From NCBI RefSeq assembly GCF_014651615.1, contig NZ_BMXF01000001.1, forward strand, positions 434,001 through 498,000: 64,000 bases of DNA. The letters run 5' to 3'. A program made the translations under genes and the position numbers. Within the stretch, counting starts at the first letter, position 1, and every line of letters starts with the position of its first letter. This DNA comes from Persicitalea jodogahamensis. Its GTDB lineage: Bacteria > Bacteroidota > Bacteroidia > Cytophagales > Spirosomataceae. The notes beneath the pieces are model-generated. The model was given only the letters and a program-made list of their open reading frames with translations. It was not told where the DNA came from and ran no database searches. Positions 43,653 to 51,916 of this stretch are shown here, one piece after another.

Positions 43653-45023
43653 TTACTGGTTTGAATTTTGAATTTCTTTTTGGGCTGTTTTTCTTAACTG
43701 AGCAAGCACTTTTGCCGAACCACTATCGGCGGCGAGGTTTTTCAATTCCTTCGGATCGTTTCGTAAGTCGTAAAGCTCCTCGGAATATAGCTCGCGAGCC
43801 TTTTCCGGATGATAAGTCACGATATATTTCCACGTTTTGGTCCGGATGGCATAGTGCGGGTAAGTACCATGAACAGGTACCGGTGCTTCATAGAAGACGT
43901 GGTTCCGCTTGGGCTTACCCTGACTGGAAAGTTGTTTTTTTAAGCTTATGGACTGAGAATGAATTGTTTTCTGAATGCCGGCCAGGTCAAGGATGGTCGG
44001 ATACAGGTCGACGTTCAGTACCATTTCGTCGGATTTTTGAACCGCAACCTTTGGCCCCAGCACAAAGAAAGGGACGCGCATGGACTCCTCGTAAGCGAGT
44101 ACTTTGCTCGTCAGACCGTGCTCGGCCATGAACCACCCGTTGTCACCCAGCACGATCAGGTAGGTGTTATCCAGTAGTTTTTCATCAGTCAAATACTTCG
44201 AAAGCCGCCCCACAGCCTGATCCATCGCGTAGTTTGCGGCGGCATATTTGTAGACGTGGCTCCTGATTGAGTCGGGCCGGTCATAGCCGTATTCCAGAGC
44301 TCGCTGGTGTGGCCGTTCCGATTTGAGGTAGGCAGGCTTTCCCTCAAAATCGGTGTTCCAGTCGGCGGGGAGCGGCGCAGCCTGCTGGTCAAAGTGACTG
44401 CGCTCGGCGGCTTTGATCGGCCAGTCGTAGTTTTCGTCCATATGTGGTGCGAAAGTGTTGACAAACAAGAAAAAAGGCCTGTCGTCTCGTTTTTTCAAGT
44501 AGTCGACCGTCTGGTCGATCGTCTGGTCGTCCACAAAGCCGTCGGTACTTTTTTTCTTTCCATTTTCCAAAAAATCCACATCCCAATAGGTGGTGATTCC
44601 TTTGAAAATAAAGGAGTAGTCAAAACCAAGATTGTCGGGTTGATTGGGTAGGTGCCACTTGCCAAAGACAGCGGTAGCGTACCCGTTGTTTTTCATAATA
44701 TTTCCCAATGCGTTTGGCTCATCCTTCAGCCTCGACCCCATGTCCATTACGCCATTACGGCTTCCGTACTGCCCGCTCAGGATTGCCGCGCGACTGGGGG
44801 TGCATATGGACAGCGTAACAAACGCATCGGGAAAGTAAGTACCCTGTGCGGCTAGTTTAGCTAGCTCAGGGGTGGTGAAGTAGGTGTTTTTGCCATAACT
44901 CAGGGCGTCCCAGCGCTGGTCGTCTACCAACAGGATAATGAAATTGGGCTTTTCAGCAGATTTTGACTTTTCAGGAAAAGCCAGCCAGCTGAGCAGGAAA
45001 TGCATGAGGAACAAGTAAATCAT
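43653..45023 (-). CDS. secreted sulfatase (PUL), first gene after susD
   Basis: A 456-residue sulfatase. The signal peptide is short (MHFLLSWLAFPEKS region). The domain starts KPNFIILLVDDQRWDALSYG, formylglycine site C74-T-P-S-R78 then AAILSGQYGSRNG, KWHLPNQPDN, and LIVLGDNGWFMAEHG with the late metal ligands. It is related to N-sulfoglucosamine/choline-type sulfatases by the DDQRWDAL opening, but substrate is open. It follows susD by 53 bases that hold a terminator-like hairpin, so its expression may depend on read-through. Confidence 0.93.
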   Translation of the reverse strand: MIYLFLMHFLLSWLAFPEKSKSAEKPNFIILLVDDQRWDALSYGKNTYFTTPELAKLAAQGTYFPDAFVTLSICTPSRAAILSGQYGSRNGVMDMGSRLKDEPNALGNIMKNNGYATAVFGKWHLPNQPDNLGFDYSFIFKGITTYWDVDFLENGKKKSTDGFVDDQTIDQTVDYLKKRDDRPFFLFVNTFAPHMDENYDWPIKAAERSHFDQQAAPLPADWNTDFEGKPAYLKSERPHQRALEYGYDRPDSIRSHVYKYAAANYAMDQAVGRLSKYLTDEKLLDNTYLIVLGDNGWFMAEHGLTSKVLAYEESMRVPFFVLGPKVAVQKSDEMVLNVDLYPTILDLAGIQKTIHSQSISLKKQLSSQGKPKRNHVFYEAPVPVHGTYPHYAIRTKTWKYIVTYHPEKARELYSEELYDLRNDPKELKNLAADSGSAKVLAQLRKTAQKEIQNSNQ

Positions 45024-45028
45024 AGCAT

Positions 45029-45066
45029 AATAAAGAAGAGAGCAGCCCGGCAGAAGCTACTCTCTT
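45029..45066 (-). terminator. terminator-like hairpin between susD and the sulfatase
   Basis: In the minus-strand RNA, AAGAGAGTAGC (45066-45056) pairs with GCTGCTCTCTT (45046-45036) over 11 bp including one G-U, loop 9 bases, followed by CTTTATT. On the plus strand the G-U becomes a C-A mismatch, so the structure fits the minus transcript. It starts 11 bases past the susD stop and probably limits transcription of the downstream enzymes. Confidence 0.6.
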
Positions 45067-45076
45067 GATAAAAAAC

Positions 45077-46531
45077 TTAATAACCGGGATTCTGATCGGC
45101 TTGGGTCAGAGCGGAATTGTTGTTGATCTCATCCACCGGAATCGGGAACAGCAGACTCACATCGCTCCAGGCCTTACCCGTGGCTTTGATTTTCTCGGCA
45201 GCGGTACCCGCGCGCAGCAGGTCATTCCAGCGCTTCATTTCTAACGGGAACTCGTAGCCCCGCTCCTGAATCACGGCGTCGCGGAAGGCTTTCTGGGCAA
45301 GTCCTGCCTTAATATCGACACTGGAGGGGGTATTCAGCGGCAACCCGTAAGCGCGGCGGCGCACGATGTTCAGGCGCTCTGTTGCCAACACCGAGGGCGC
45401 ACCCTCGGCCTGGCTGGCGGCCTCGGCGTATACCAGGTAAGCCTCAACCAGCCGGAAGATAGGGACGTTGTTCTGGGCGCAGCTGTTGCAACTGGCAGCA
45501 GGGTCCTGGTACTTTTTGAACAGCGGGCTGGGCTGAGGCAAATAGACGGTATCGCCTGGTGCCCTTGCGATATAAGTATACAAATTGTACTGTTGGCGCA
45601 GGTCTTTCTTGTCCCATGTGCCCAGATACGAACTCATGACAGGAAGCCAGGCAAAAAAACCACCCGAGGCCAACGATACCCCGCCGACCACCCGATGCAG
45701 GTAGGTAGGGATCTGGTTGCCATTCGTAGGGGTATGGTGTTCCGACCATATATCCTCGTCGTAAGTGACCACGCCGGGGCCGTACATTTTGTTCAGGAAG
45801 TCGTTGGGCTGCTTGATTTCAAGTAGTTTGAAGGGGCCGTTTTTGATAACGTCGTCGGCCAGGTCGCGCGCCTTGGCCCATTCTCCGGTGTTCAGGTAAG
45901 CATCGGCCAGCAACATCTTAGCCGCCCAGGAAGTGGCCCGGCCGCTCAAACCAACCGGGAAGGAGGGAGCCATATCGGGAATGGCGGCGGTGAGATCGGC
46001 CTTGATGAAGTCCCACACTTCCTGTGCTGGTTTCCGAGGGGCAGGTACCTGCGCCAGGTCGGTTAGTTCCTCTTTCCGAATCGGGACGCCATCCCAGTAC
46101 TTGACCAGATTGCTGTAGAAGAACGCCCGCAGGGTTTTGGCCTCGGCCAGAATCTGTTTTTTTAGCTTTTCATCCATCGGAATGCCGGGGACGTTGTCCA
46201 GTACGGAATTGGCCCGGTTGATCCCCTGGTATAAGTTATCCCAGGAGGTGAACACCCTCGCCTGGTTGGTGTTATCCAAGGGCTTGTCGTAGACGCTGAT
46301 GGTCTGTTGGCTGCCGCGCCCGTCGGCGTAGTCGGAGCGGCACTCGAGAAGTGCCATGAACGCGATACCTCTGTCTACCGAGCTGTACGCAGCCGTCAGA
46401 GCCGCGTTGGCATCGTCGGCGTTTTTATAGAAATTGGTTTTGGCAATAAAACTCTTGGGCGATTCCACGAGCGCGTCTTCACATTGGAAGAAAACGCAGC
46501 TCAGCAGTACGATGATTGCTATTTGTTTCAT
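45077..46531 (-). CDS. susD: SusD/RagB-family glycan-binding lipoprotein
   Basis: A 484-residue lipoprotein (signal IAIIVLLSCVFFQC, Cys17) with the SusD order: N-terminal helix pair beginning FYKNADDANAALTAAYSSV, the TPR-like helices (AEAKTLRAFFYSNLVKYWDGVPI, AAKMLLADAYLNTGEWAKARDLADDVIK) and the C-terminal RagB region (FRLVEAYLVYAEAASQAEG, ERGYEFPLEMKRWNDLLR). It captures the oligosaccharide at the cell surface and hands it to SusC. It directly follows susC with a 93-base structured gap. Confidence 0.95.
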   Translation of the reverse strand: MKQIAIIVLLSCVFFQCEDALVESPKSFIAKTNFYKNADDANAALTAAYSSVDRGIAFMALLECRSDYADGRGSQQTISVYDKPLDNTNQARVFTSWDNLYQGINRANSVLDNVPGIPMDEKLKKQILAEAKTLRAFFYSNLVKYWDGVPIRKEELTDLAQVPAPRKPAQEVWDFIKADLTAAIPDMAPSFPVGLSGRATSWAAKMLLADAYLNTGEWAKARDLADDVIKNGPFKLLEIKQPNDFLNKMYGPGVVTYDEDIWSEHHTPTNGNQIPTYLHRVVGGVSLASGGFFAWLPVMSSYLGTWDKKDLRQQYNLYTYIARAPGDTVYLPQPSPLFKKYQDPAASCNSCAQNNVPIFRLVEAYLVYAEAASQAEGAPSVLATERLNIVRRRAYGLPLNTPSSVDIKAGLAQKAFRDAVIQERGYEFPLEMKRWNDLLRAGTAAEKIKATGKAWSDVSLLFPIPVDEINNNSALTQADQNPGY

Positions 46532-46568
46532 ATACTTTTGGCAATTAAGTAGTAAGTGTTAGTTTCTT

Positions 46569-46616
46569 GGGTCGACCCGCCGCAGCGGTTAAAGACCTGC
46601 TGCACTGAATCCAGTG
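46569..46616. promoter_or_regulatory. three adjacent stem-loops between susC and susD
   Basis: GGGTCGACCC (46569-46578) is self-complementary. GCAGCGGT and ACC/GCTGC (46582-46603) form an 8-bp stem with one bulged base. CACTG-AATC-CAGTG (46603-46616) forms a third. They occupy about half of the gap between the two genes and may set relative SusC/SusD levels through mRNA processing. Confidence 0.4.
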
Positions 46617-46624
46617 TTCAAATC

Positions 46625-49600
46625 CTAAAAGCCTGCTTTCAGGCCGAACGTGAGGGTGCGGGCCGCCGGGTATCCGGTTTCATCGATGCCGATGCGCAGG
46701 TCGCCGGTGCTCGACCGGGTGTTCACTTCGGGGTCGAGGCCGGGGTACTTGGTGATCGTCAGGAGGTTCTGTGCGCTGGCGTAAAGCTGGATGCTCTGAA
46801 TCCACTTGACGCCCAGGCTTGTTATCGGCAGGTTGTAGGCCAGCCGCACATTTTTGATGCGCAAATAAGATGCATTCTTTATGAATCGATCCGAGACCCG
46901 AAAGGCAGAAGTCGTGCTTAATTTAGGATAGAGCGCATTCGGGTCCGGACTATCTGGTCGCCAGCGGTTGTTGTACACATCCACCAATTGATTTTCTCCT
47001 GAATTGAAGGAGTTGCTAATCGAACCGCCCGTGCCAAAGAACAAGTCGTTGCCCTGAACACCTTCCAGGAATACGTTCAGCTCGAAATTTTTGAAATTCA
47101 GATTGTTGTTAAGGCTAAAAATAAAATCGGGGTACGGATTGCCGATAATGGTCTGGTCACTGTTGGTGATGGCACCATCGTTGTTGAGGTCGAGGTACTT
47201 GATTTGTCCCTTCTCATCCAGCCCGTCTTCTTTAAAACCGTAGAAGAGACCAAGCGGCTGGCCTTCGCGGGCAATATTGATGGCCGAGCCAAACGGTAGG
47301 TTGATCCCACCGCCGAAAATATCACTACCACCGATGTCGATGACTTTATTTTTATTGGTGGACATTTGGGCAAAAACGTCCCATTTGAAGGCTCTGTCCA
47401 CAATATCGGCTCCGATGCCCAGCTCGACACCCGCATTTTGAATTTCGCCTAAGTTGGTCGTAATCGAGCCGAAACCCGTCGAGCCGGGAAGCGTCACTCT
47501 GGCCAGCAGATCAGTGGTTGATTTGCGATAATAGTCAAACGTAATGCGCAGCCTTTCGTTGAATAGGCCCGCGTCCAGTCCGACATCGAATTGTGCGGTA
47601 GTTTCCCACTTTAAATTATCATTGGGCAGGGCTATCGGAGTGTAGCCAATGAGGTCAGTCTTGCCGAATGTCGCCCGTTGTACGCCCAGACGATTGAGCG
47701 ATTGGAAGGGCGAGAGGGTAGTGCTGCCCGTGGTGCCGTAGCTCAGACGCAATTTCAGAGTCGAGATGGCCTTTATACTTTTGATGAAAGCTTCCTCTGA
47801 AAGCTTGTAGGCGATAGCCCCTGACGGGAAAAAGCCCCACTTGTTGTTGGCCCCAAAACGCGAGGAGCCGTCGGCCCGGGCACTAACCGTGAACAGAAAC
47901 TTGTCGGCCAGCGAGTAGTTGACCCGACCTAGCCAGGAGAGTAGCGCCCACTCGCTGTAGTTCGAACTGTTAGGATTCGTGACTTCGGCAGCTCCCAGAT
48001 TGTTGTTCTGCAAAATATCGTTCAGGAAGCCGCTGCCTCCCTGGCTGTTGTCATAGCTGTTTTGATTTTGCCAGGTAAATCCGGCCACTGCGTTCAGCGT
48101 CGATTGATTGAACGCTCGGGTGTAGGACAAAATATTTTCGTTCAGAAAAGAAACGTCCCGGCCGAAAGACGAGCTGGCGTTGCCGTTGGCCGAAGACAAT
48201 TTCAGGGTCGTGGGTGAGTAGAAGTTTCTTTCGTCAAAAGCCTGCTCGGTACCAAACAAAGTCTTGAAAGTCAATCCTTCCAGAATTGTTAAAGTGGCAG
48301 AAAAATCAGCCAGCAGGCTGGTTCGTTTGCTTTGGTCTAGGATCTCGGCATAAAGCAATGGGTGCTGAAGCACATTGGGGCTGAATGAGTAAGGGGCCAC
48401 GTTAGGATAATTGCCGTTGGAGTCACGCACCGGCACTGTGGGGGGCGACACGATCGCGGATGACAGGATGTTGTTCCCTCGGCTACCGTTGTTTGCCCGG
48501 CTGTTGTTGAGCGTAAATCTCGAACCCACAAAATGCGTCGAGAAGGAGAAGCGGTCGCTCACGTTCTGATTCAAACCGAAACGGAACGAGCCCCGGTCGG
48601 TGCCTGAATTGAGGATAATGCCCTCCTGCTTGAAGAAATTACCCGATACTGAATAACGGGTTTTTTCATTGCCGCCCGAGAAGGTCAGTACGTGGTTCTG
48701 GATGGGCGCCGTCTGGAATATTTCGTCCTGCCAGTCGGTGTTGGCAAAATCTGAACCTGTGAACTGCGCGGGTTTACCGTCGTTGGTCAACTGCTCGTTG
48801 GCGACTTCGGCATACTGTTGGGGATTAAGTAAATCGAAACGTTTGGCGGCATTTTGAAAGCCGTAATAGCTGTCCAGACTCACGCGGCTGCGGCCCTCTT
48901 TTCCCTGGCGGGTGGTGATAATGACGACGCCATTGGCGCCCCGTGCTCCGTAAATGGCGGTGGCGGAAGCATCTTTCAGAATATCCATCGTGGCGATGTC
49001 CGAGGGATTGAGGAAACTGATTCCGCCCGTAAGGGGGAAGCCATCGACGACATAAAGTGGATTGTTGTTGCCCAGGAAGGAGTTACCGCCCCGAACCTGC
49101 ACCTGCACCGAAGCTCCTGGCTGACCAGAACTCTGAATGACCCGAACACCCGGTGCGCGGCCCCGAAGTGCCTGCTGCACATCACTTACCGGAAAGGCGT
49201 CAATGTCCTTGGTATCGATTTGGGAAACTGCCCCGGTCAGGTCTTTGCGCTTGACGCTACCGTAACCTATGACCACGACCTCGTTGAGCGCTTTGCTCTC
49301 GGGTACCAGTGAAATGGACAGGCTCGATTGAGTCCCGACAGTTACTTCCTGGCTGGAATAACCTACAAAACTAAAAACGAGAACGGAAGACTCGTCTGGT
49401 ACTTCCAACGCAAATTTACCGTCGGTGTCGGTCGTAGTGCCGCGCTGAGTACCTTTCAGAACTACGCTGACGCCCGGCAACGTTCCGCCGTTTTCGTCCC
49501 GGACGGTTCCCGTCACTCTCCGCTCTGCCGCTTCCTCAACGTGCAGGGTAGGCCACAACGATGAAGGTTCGGCTCCCAAACGCGTCAGCATGATTTGCCC

Positions 49601-49936
49601 GCCAATAACCCGGTATGAAATATCCAGCGGCTGTAGTATTTGGGCAAGTACCTCCGAAAGTTTGCGTTGTTCGGCCTTGACACTCACCCGGCGGTCGGGC
49701 TGAATGACCGTGGAGCTATACACGAATTTGACACTCACTTCATTTTCTATTCTTGAAAGGACTTTTCGCAATTCGACATTATTCGCCTTTACCGACACCG
49801 CCCGATCGAGCAAGCCCTGAGTGTGGGCTTCATGGGCGTAACATAGCGTGAGGGTCAGGCCGGTAAGGATAGTTTGCAGCAGGGTAATCCGCATGATTCG
49901 TTGCAGCAGCTTTCGTGCTCGTAATTGTTTTTTCAT
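46625..49936 (-). CDS. susC: SusC/RagA TonB-dependent outer-membrane glycan importer with STN domain
   Basis: A 1103-residue transporter. A signal region (residues 1-38) is followed by an STN domain (about 55-115, VSVKANNVELRKVLSRIENEV) that in this class talks to a FecR anti-sigma protein. A CarboxypepD_reg-like domain (about 138-200, VTGTVRDENGGTLPGVSVVLKG) follows, then the TonB-box-like EVVVIGYG near 217, the plug (VQQALRGRAPGVRVIQSSGQPG...RGGNSF) and a 22-strand barrel ending in LTFGLKAGF. It imports oligosaccharides using TonB. The STN domain and the upstream sigma/FecR pair imply surface-signalling control: substrate binding would release the sigma factor. The 143-base gap to fecR holds a predicted antisense RNA. 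Confidence 0.95.
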   Translation of the reverse strand: MKKQLRARKLLQRIMRITLLQTILTGLTLTLCYAHEAHTQGLLDRAVSVKANNVELRKVLSRIENEVSVKFVYSSTVIQPDRRVSVKAEQRKLSEVLAQILQPLDISYRVIGGQIMLTRLGAEPSSLWPTLHVEEAAERRVTGTVRDENGGTLPGVSVVLKGTQRGTTTDTDGKFALEVPDESSVLVFSFVGYSSQEVTVGTQSSLSISLVPESKALNEVVVIGYGSVKRKDLTGAVSQIDTKDIDAFPVSDVQQALRGRAPGVRVIQSSGQPGASVQVQVRGGNSFLGNNNPLYVVDGFPLTGGISFLNPSDIATMDILKDASATAIYGARGANGVVIITTRQGKEGRSRVSLDSYYGFQNAAKRFDLLNPQQYAEVANEQLTNDGKPAQFTGSDFANTDWQDEIFQTAPIQNHVLTFSGGNEKTRYSVSGNFFKQEGIILNSGTDRGSFRFGLNQNVSDRFSFSTHFVGSRFTLNNSRANNGSRGNNILSSAIVSPPTVPVRDSNGNYPNVAPYSFSPNVLQHPLLYAEILDQSKRTSLLADFSATLTILEGLTFKTLFGTEQAFDERNFYSPTTLKLSSANGNASSSFGRDVSFLNENILSYTRAFNQSTLNAVAGFTWQNQNSYDNSQGGSGFLNDILQNNNLGAAEVTNPNSSNYSEWALLSWLGRVNYSLADKFLFTVSARADGSSRFGANNKWGFFPSGAIAYKLSEEAFIKSIKAISTLKLRLSYGTTGSTTLSPFQSLNRLGVQRATFGKTDLIGYTPIALPNDNLKWETTAQFDVGLDAGLFNERLRITFDYYRKSTTDLLARVTLPGSTGFGSITTNLGEIQNAGVELGIGADIVDRAFKWDVFAQMSTNKNKVIDIGGSDIFGGGINLPFGSAINIAREGQPLGLFYGFKEDGLDEKGQIKYLDLNNDGAITNSDQTIIGNPYPDFIFSLNNNLNFKNFELNVFLEGVQGNDLFFGTGGSISNSFNSGENQLVDVYNNRWRPDSPDPNALYPKLSTTSAFRVSDRFIKNASYLRIKNVRLAYNLPITSLGVKWIQSIQLYASAQNLLTITKYPGLDPEVNTRSSTGDLRIGIDETGYPAARTLTFGLKAGF

Positions 49937-49944
49937 TACATTTG
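49911..49944 (+). promoter_or_regulatory. plus-strand promoter of a predicted antisense RNA
   Basis: TACATTTG at 49937-49944 is an exact TAnnTTTG -7 box reading away from susC on the plus strand. A partial -33 (TTTC, 49911-49914) lies 22 bases upstream. No plus-strand gene follows, but a hairpin-plus-T-run terminator ends at 50077. The predicted start is near 49950. Confidence 0.48.
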
Positions 49945-49949
49945 GTTGT

Positions 49950-50077
49950 TTTTGTTAGGTTTTAAAAAATTTGACAAAACTCCCTTTTCCCATCCGAAAG
50001 GATGGAACCCGACCAGGTTTTAGAAAGGGTACCACTTCGGAGTCGGAAGTGCTCGCAACACTTTCGGCTCTTTTTTT
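49950..50077 (+). ncRNA. predicted antisense small RNA to the susC leader
   Basis: A predicted RNA of about 125 nt complementary to the untranslated leader between fecR and susC. Supporting features in order: the TACATTTG box just upstream; a 5' hairpin CCATCC-GAAA-GGATGG (49990-50005), whose C(GAAA)G tetraloop is stable only in the plus-strand RNA; and the terminator at 50040-50077. In the plus RNA the terminator stem has G-U pairs where the minus RNA would have A-C mismatches, which fixes the strand. In Bacteroides, cis-antisense RNAs of the DonS type lie opposite the 5' end of susC genes and repress them. The RNA itself is inferred; it has not been shown to exist. Confidence 0.5.
50040..50077 (+). 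terminator. strand-specific intrinsic terminator in the fecR-susC gap
   Basis: A 12-bp stem (50040-50051 with 50059-50070, two G-U pairs, loop CTCGCAA) is followed by TTTTTTT (50071-50077). The T-run is on the plus side. In minus-strand RNA the run of As comes first and two pairs are lost, so it cannot serve fecR. Confidence 0.7.
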
Positions 50078-50079
50078 GG

Positions 50080-51129
50080 CTAGCGACAGCCGCTACCCAT
50101 AATAAGAATCTTCGTCCCTCGCACCTCGTAGGTGGCGTTCAGGGCCGCACACAGTAAATCAAGCTTTGTAAAGAGCGGTTGCTGGGTGATGTCGGCCGTG
50201 AAAAGACACTTGCTCAGTTCCTCGTTTTCCAGAATGATTTCGATACCGTAGGCTCTCTCGAGTCTACTTACCACGGCGGCCATTGTGGCGTCTTCAAATG
50301 CGAAGGTTACAAACTCTGGATTCCGGGCAGAAGGATCTCCGTCCGGGGCTACAACCATCGGCTGCTCCACCAGACTCGTTTCGAACGAGTGGCTGGCCGG
50401 CTTATAGACTACCCTTTGGTTAGGCGTCAGGATTACTCCGTTTTTTATTTTATCCTTCGATTGCTCATCCGATGCACTCCGCTGGAAAACAGATACCTTG
50501 CCAGTCAATACCGATACTTGTACCAAACGGTTGTCTTCACCCGCCTCAACCCGGAAGCTGGTACCCAGTACTTTGGTGGTCAGCTCTCCGGCATTGACGA
50601 AAAAGGGCTGGTTCGGATTGCGCGTCACATTGAAAAGTGCCTCGCCAATCAGCGTCACTTCACGCCGGTCGCTTTCAAAAGCAGCCGGGTACTCCACACG
50701 GCTGCGTGGCGAGAGCGTTACCGTCGAGCCATCGCTCAATGTAATCGCCATAGCCTCGGCGGTATCGTTGAAGCGCGAGATGAGGTCTGTCGAGGTTGAC
50801 CGGGTGGCGTTGCTGGCTGTCAGGAAGTCTGATTTTGTGCTTAAATAATCGTAAGCAAACCAAGCCATTCCAATCAGCAGGATTGACGCCGCCGACCACC
50901 ACCAGCGGGAATGCGCGGACAAGGGAACAACCGGCTGCTCGGTTTCACTTTTCTGCTGTTGGATGGCCCGCCACATTTTTTCTTCCAGCTGTTGATTCTC
51001 CGAAGCTGTACGGACAGGTGGCTCGCCGTCGAGCAACGAAAACCATTGCTCCACGATACGCCGCTCCTGCGGAGTGGATTCGTTGGCCTGATAGCGTTTC
51101 AATAGCGTACGGAAGTGCTGTTTGCTCAT
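50080..51129 (-). CDS. FecR-family anti-sigma factor
   Basis: The ATG at 51129 (MSKQHFRTLLKRYQANES) is chosen over an in-frame codon 48 bases upstream. The 349-residue protein has a cytoplasmic N-terminal part with the typical TPQERRIVEQWFSLLDGE, one membrane helix (WWWSAASILLIGMAWFAYDYL, residues about 93-113), the FecR domain (ITLSDGSTVTLSPRSRVEYPAAFESDRREVTLIGEALFNV, ending in the GTSFRV block) and a C-terminal STN-like DUF4974 region. It should hold the sigma factor inactive until SusC signals occupancy. It lies between the sigma factor and susC, as is typical of such loci. Confidence 0.92.
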   Translation of the reverse strand: MSKQHFRTLLKRYQANESTPQERRIVEQWFSLLDGEPPVRTASENQQLEEKMWRAIQQQKSETEQPVVPLSAHSRWWWSAASILLIGMAWFAYDYLSTKSDFLTASNATRSTSTDLISRFNDTAEAMAITLSDGSTVTLSPRSRVEYPAAFESDRREVTLIGEALFNVTRNPNQPFFVNAGELTTKVLGTSFRVEAGEDNRLVQVSVLTGKVSVFQRSASDEQSKDKIKNGVILTPNQRVVYKPASHSFETSLVEQPMVVAPDGDPSARNPEFVTFAFEDATMAAVVSRLERAYGIEIILENEELSKCLFTADITQQPLFTKLDLLCAALNATYEVRGTKILIMGSGCR

Positions 51130-51236
51130 AGGGGCGTTCCTTTGTTGATACGACGGAAAAAATGGGGAAGTCCGCAACGAATAAAACGAATTCGTTGAAA
51201 AATTATAGTAACAGGAAAAATAGGGCGGTTATTTCT

Positions 51237-51821
51237 TTAAATAGTACCAGATGAAAAGTACCCGAGAAGCAAGGAAAGAAAGTTGGCAAGAAGCGCTTTG
51301 AGTGTATGCGTAGCCTGTGTGTAGTGGTATTCGACCGTGCGCTCAGGAATGGCTAGGTATTCGGAAATTTCGCGTGTGGTCTTGTCTTCGAACTTTTTCA
51401 TTCGAAAAATCTTCTGGGTTTTTTCGGGCAGCTGCGCTATCGCGCCCTGAATGGCAGCTTCCAGCTCGTCCAGAAACATGGGGTAGTCTACTGATGCCAA
51501 TTCGGTGACGGTGTCCAGCCGGTCGTGGGTCGTCCTGCGATAGTAGTCGATCACCCGGTTTTTAACCGAAACGAACAGGTAGCTGCGCAAACTACCTATT
51601 TGCAGGGTACGCCGTTTTTCCCAAAAGCTGACAAACAGCTCCTGAACGATCTCTTCCGCTACGTCGGTATCGTGGGTTTTGATATAGGCAAAGTCGTAGA
51701 GTTCCTGCCAATATTTGCGAAAAATAAGGTCAAAGGCCTGTCTGTCTTCCTGATGAAGGAGCGACAGCAATTCTCTGTCATTATCAGTATGGGTTTCTGT
51801 GGTAGCGATCGGGTAACGCAC
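51237..51821 (-). CDS. ECF sigma-70 factor of the sulfatase/SusCD locus
   Basis: A group-IV sigma factor. Region 2 is FDLIFRKYWQELYDFAYIKTHDTDVAEEIVQELFVSFWEKR; region 4 is LPEKTQKIFRMKKFEDKTTREISEYLAIPERTVEYHYTQATHTLKALL. It pairs with the FecR protein encoded next and should direct RNA polymerase to the susC operon and related genes. The start is uncertain: the frame has no early ATG. I chose GTG at 51821 because a TTG at 51839 overlaps a TACTTTTG box (minus strand, 51844-51837) that could be the promoter itself. The product would be 194 residues. Confidence 0.85.
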   Translation of the reverse strand: MRYPIATTETHTDNDRELLSLLHQEDRQAFDLIFRKYWQELYDFAYIKTHDTDVAEEIVQELFVSFWEKRRTLQIGSLRSYLFVSVKNRVIDYYRRTTHDRLDTVTELASVDYPMFLDELEAAIQGAIAQLPEKTQKIFRMKKFEDKTTREISEYLAIPERTVEYHYTQATHTLKALLANFLSLLLGYFSSGTI

Positions 51822-51836
51822 ATTTAGGGTTAATAC

Positions 51837-51844
51837 CAAAAGTA
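51837..51844 (-). promoter_or_regulatory. candidate -7 box of the sigma-factor gene
   Basis: The minus strand reads TACTTTTG, a TAnnTTTG match, immediately before the GTG at 51821. No -33 box is recognisable. If real, it rules out the TTG start at 51839. Confidence 0.3.
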
Positions 51845-51916
51845 TCTGCCTAATTTACTACTTAATCTTGTTTTGGTGTAAAGAAGTGCAGGTTTTTGCA
51901 AGGAGATGATCGAAAA

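Noticed and set aside
46590-46630. A GTGTTCAAATCC stretch like a tRNA T-loop between susC and susD
   Set aside because: No matching acceptor, D or anticodon arms; it fits better as part of a series of hairpins.
51175-51197. CAACGAA/TTCGTTG inverted repeat between sigma factor and FecR genes
   Set aside because: Short, AT-rich loop with an alternative palindrome inside; not enough to call an operator.
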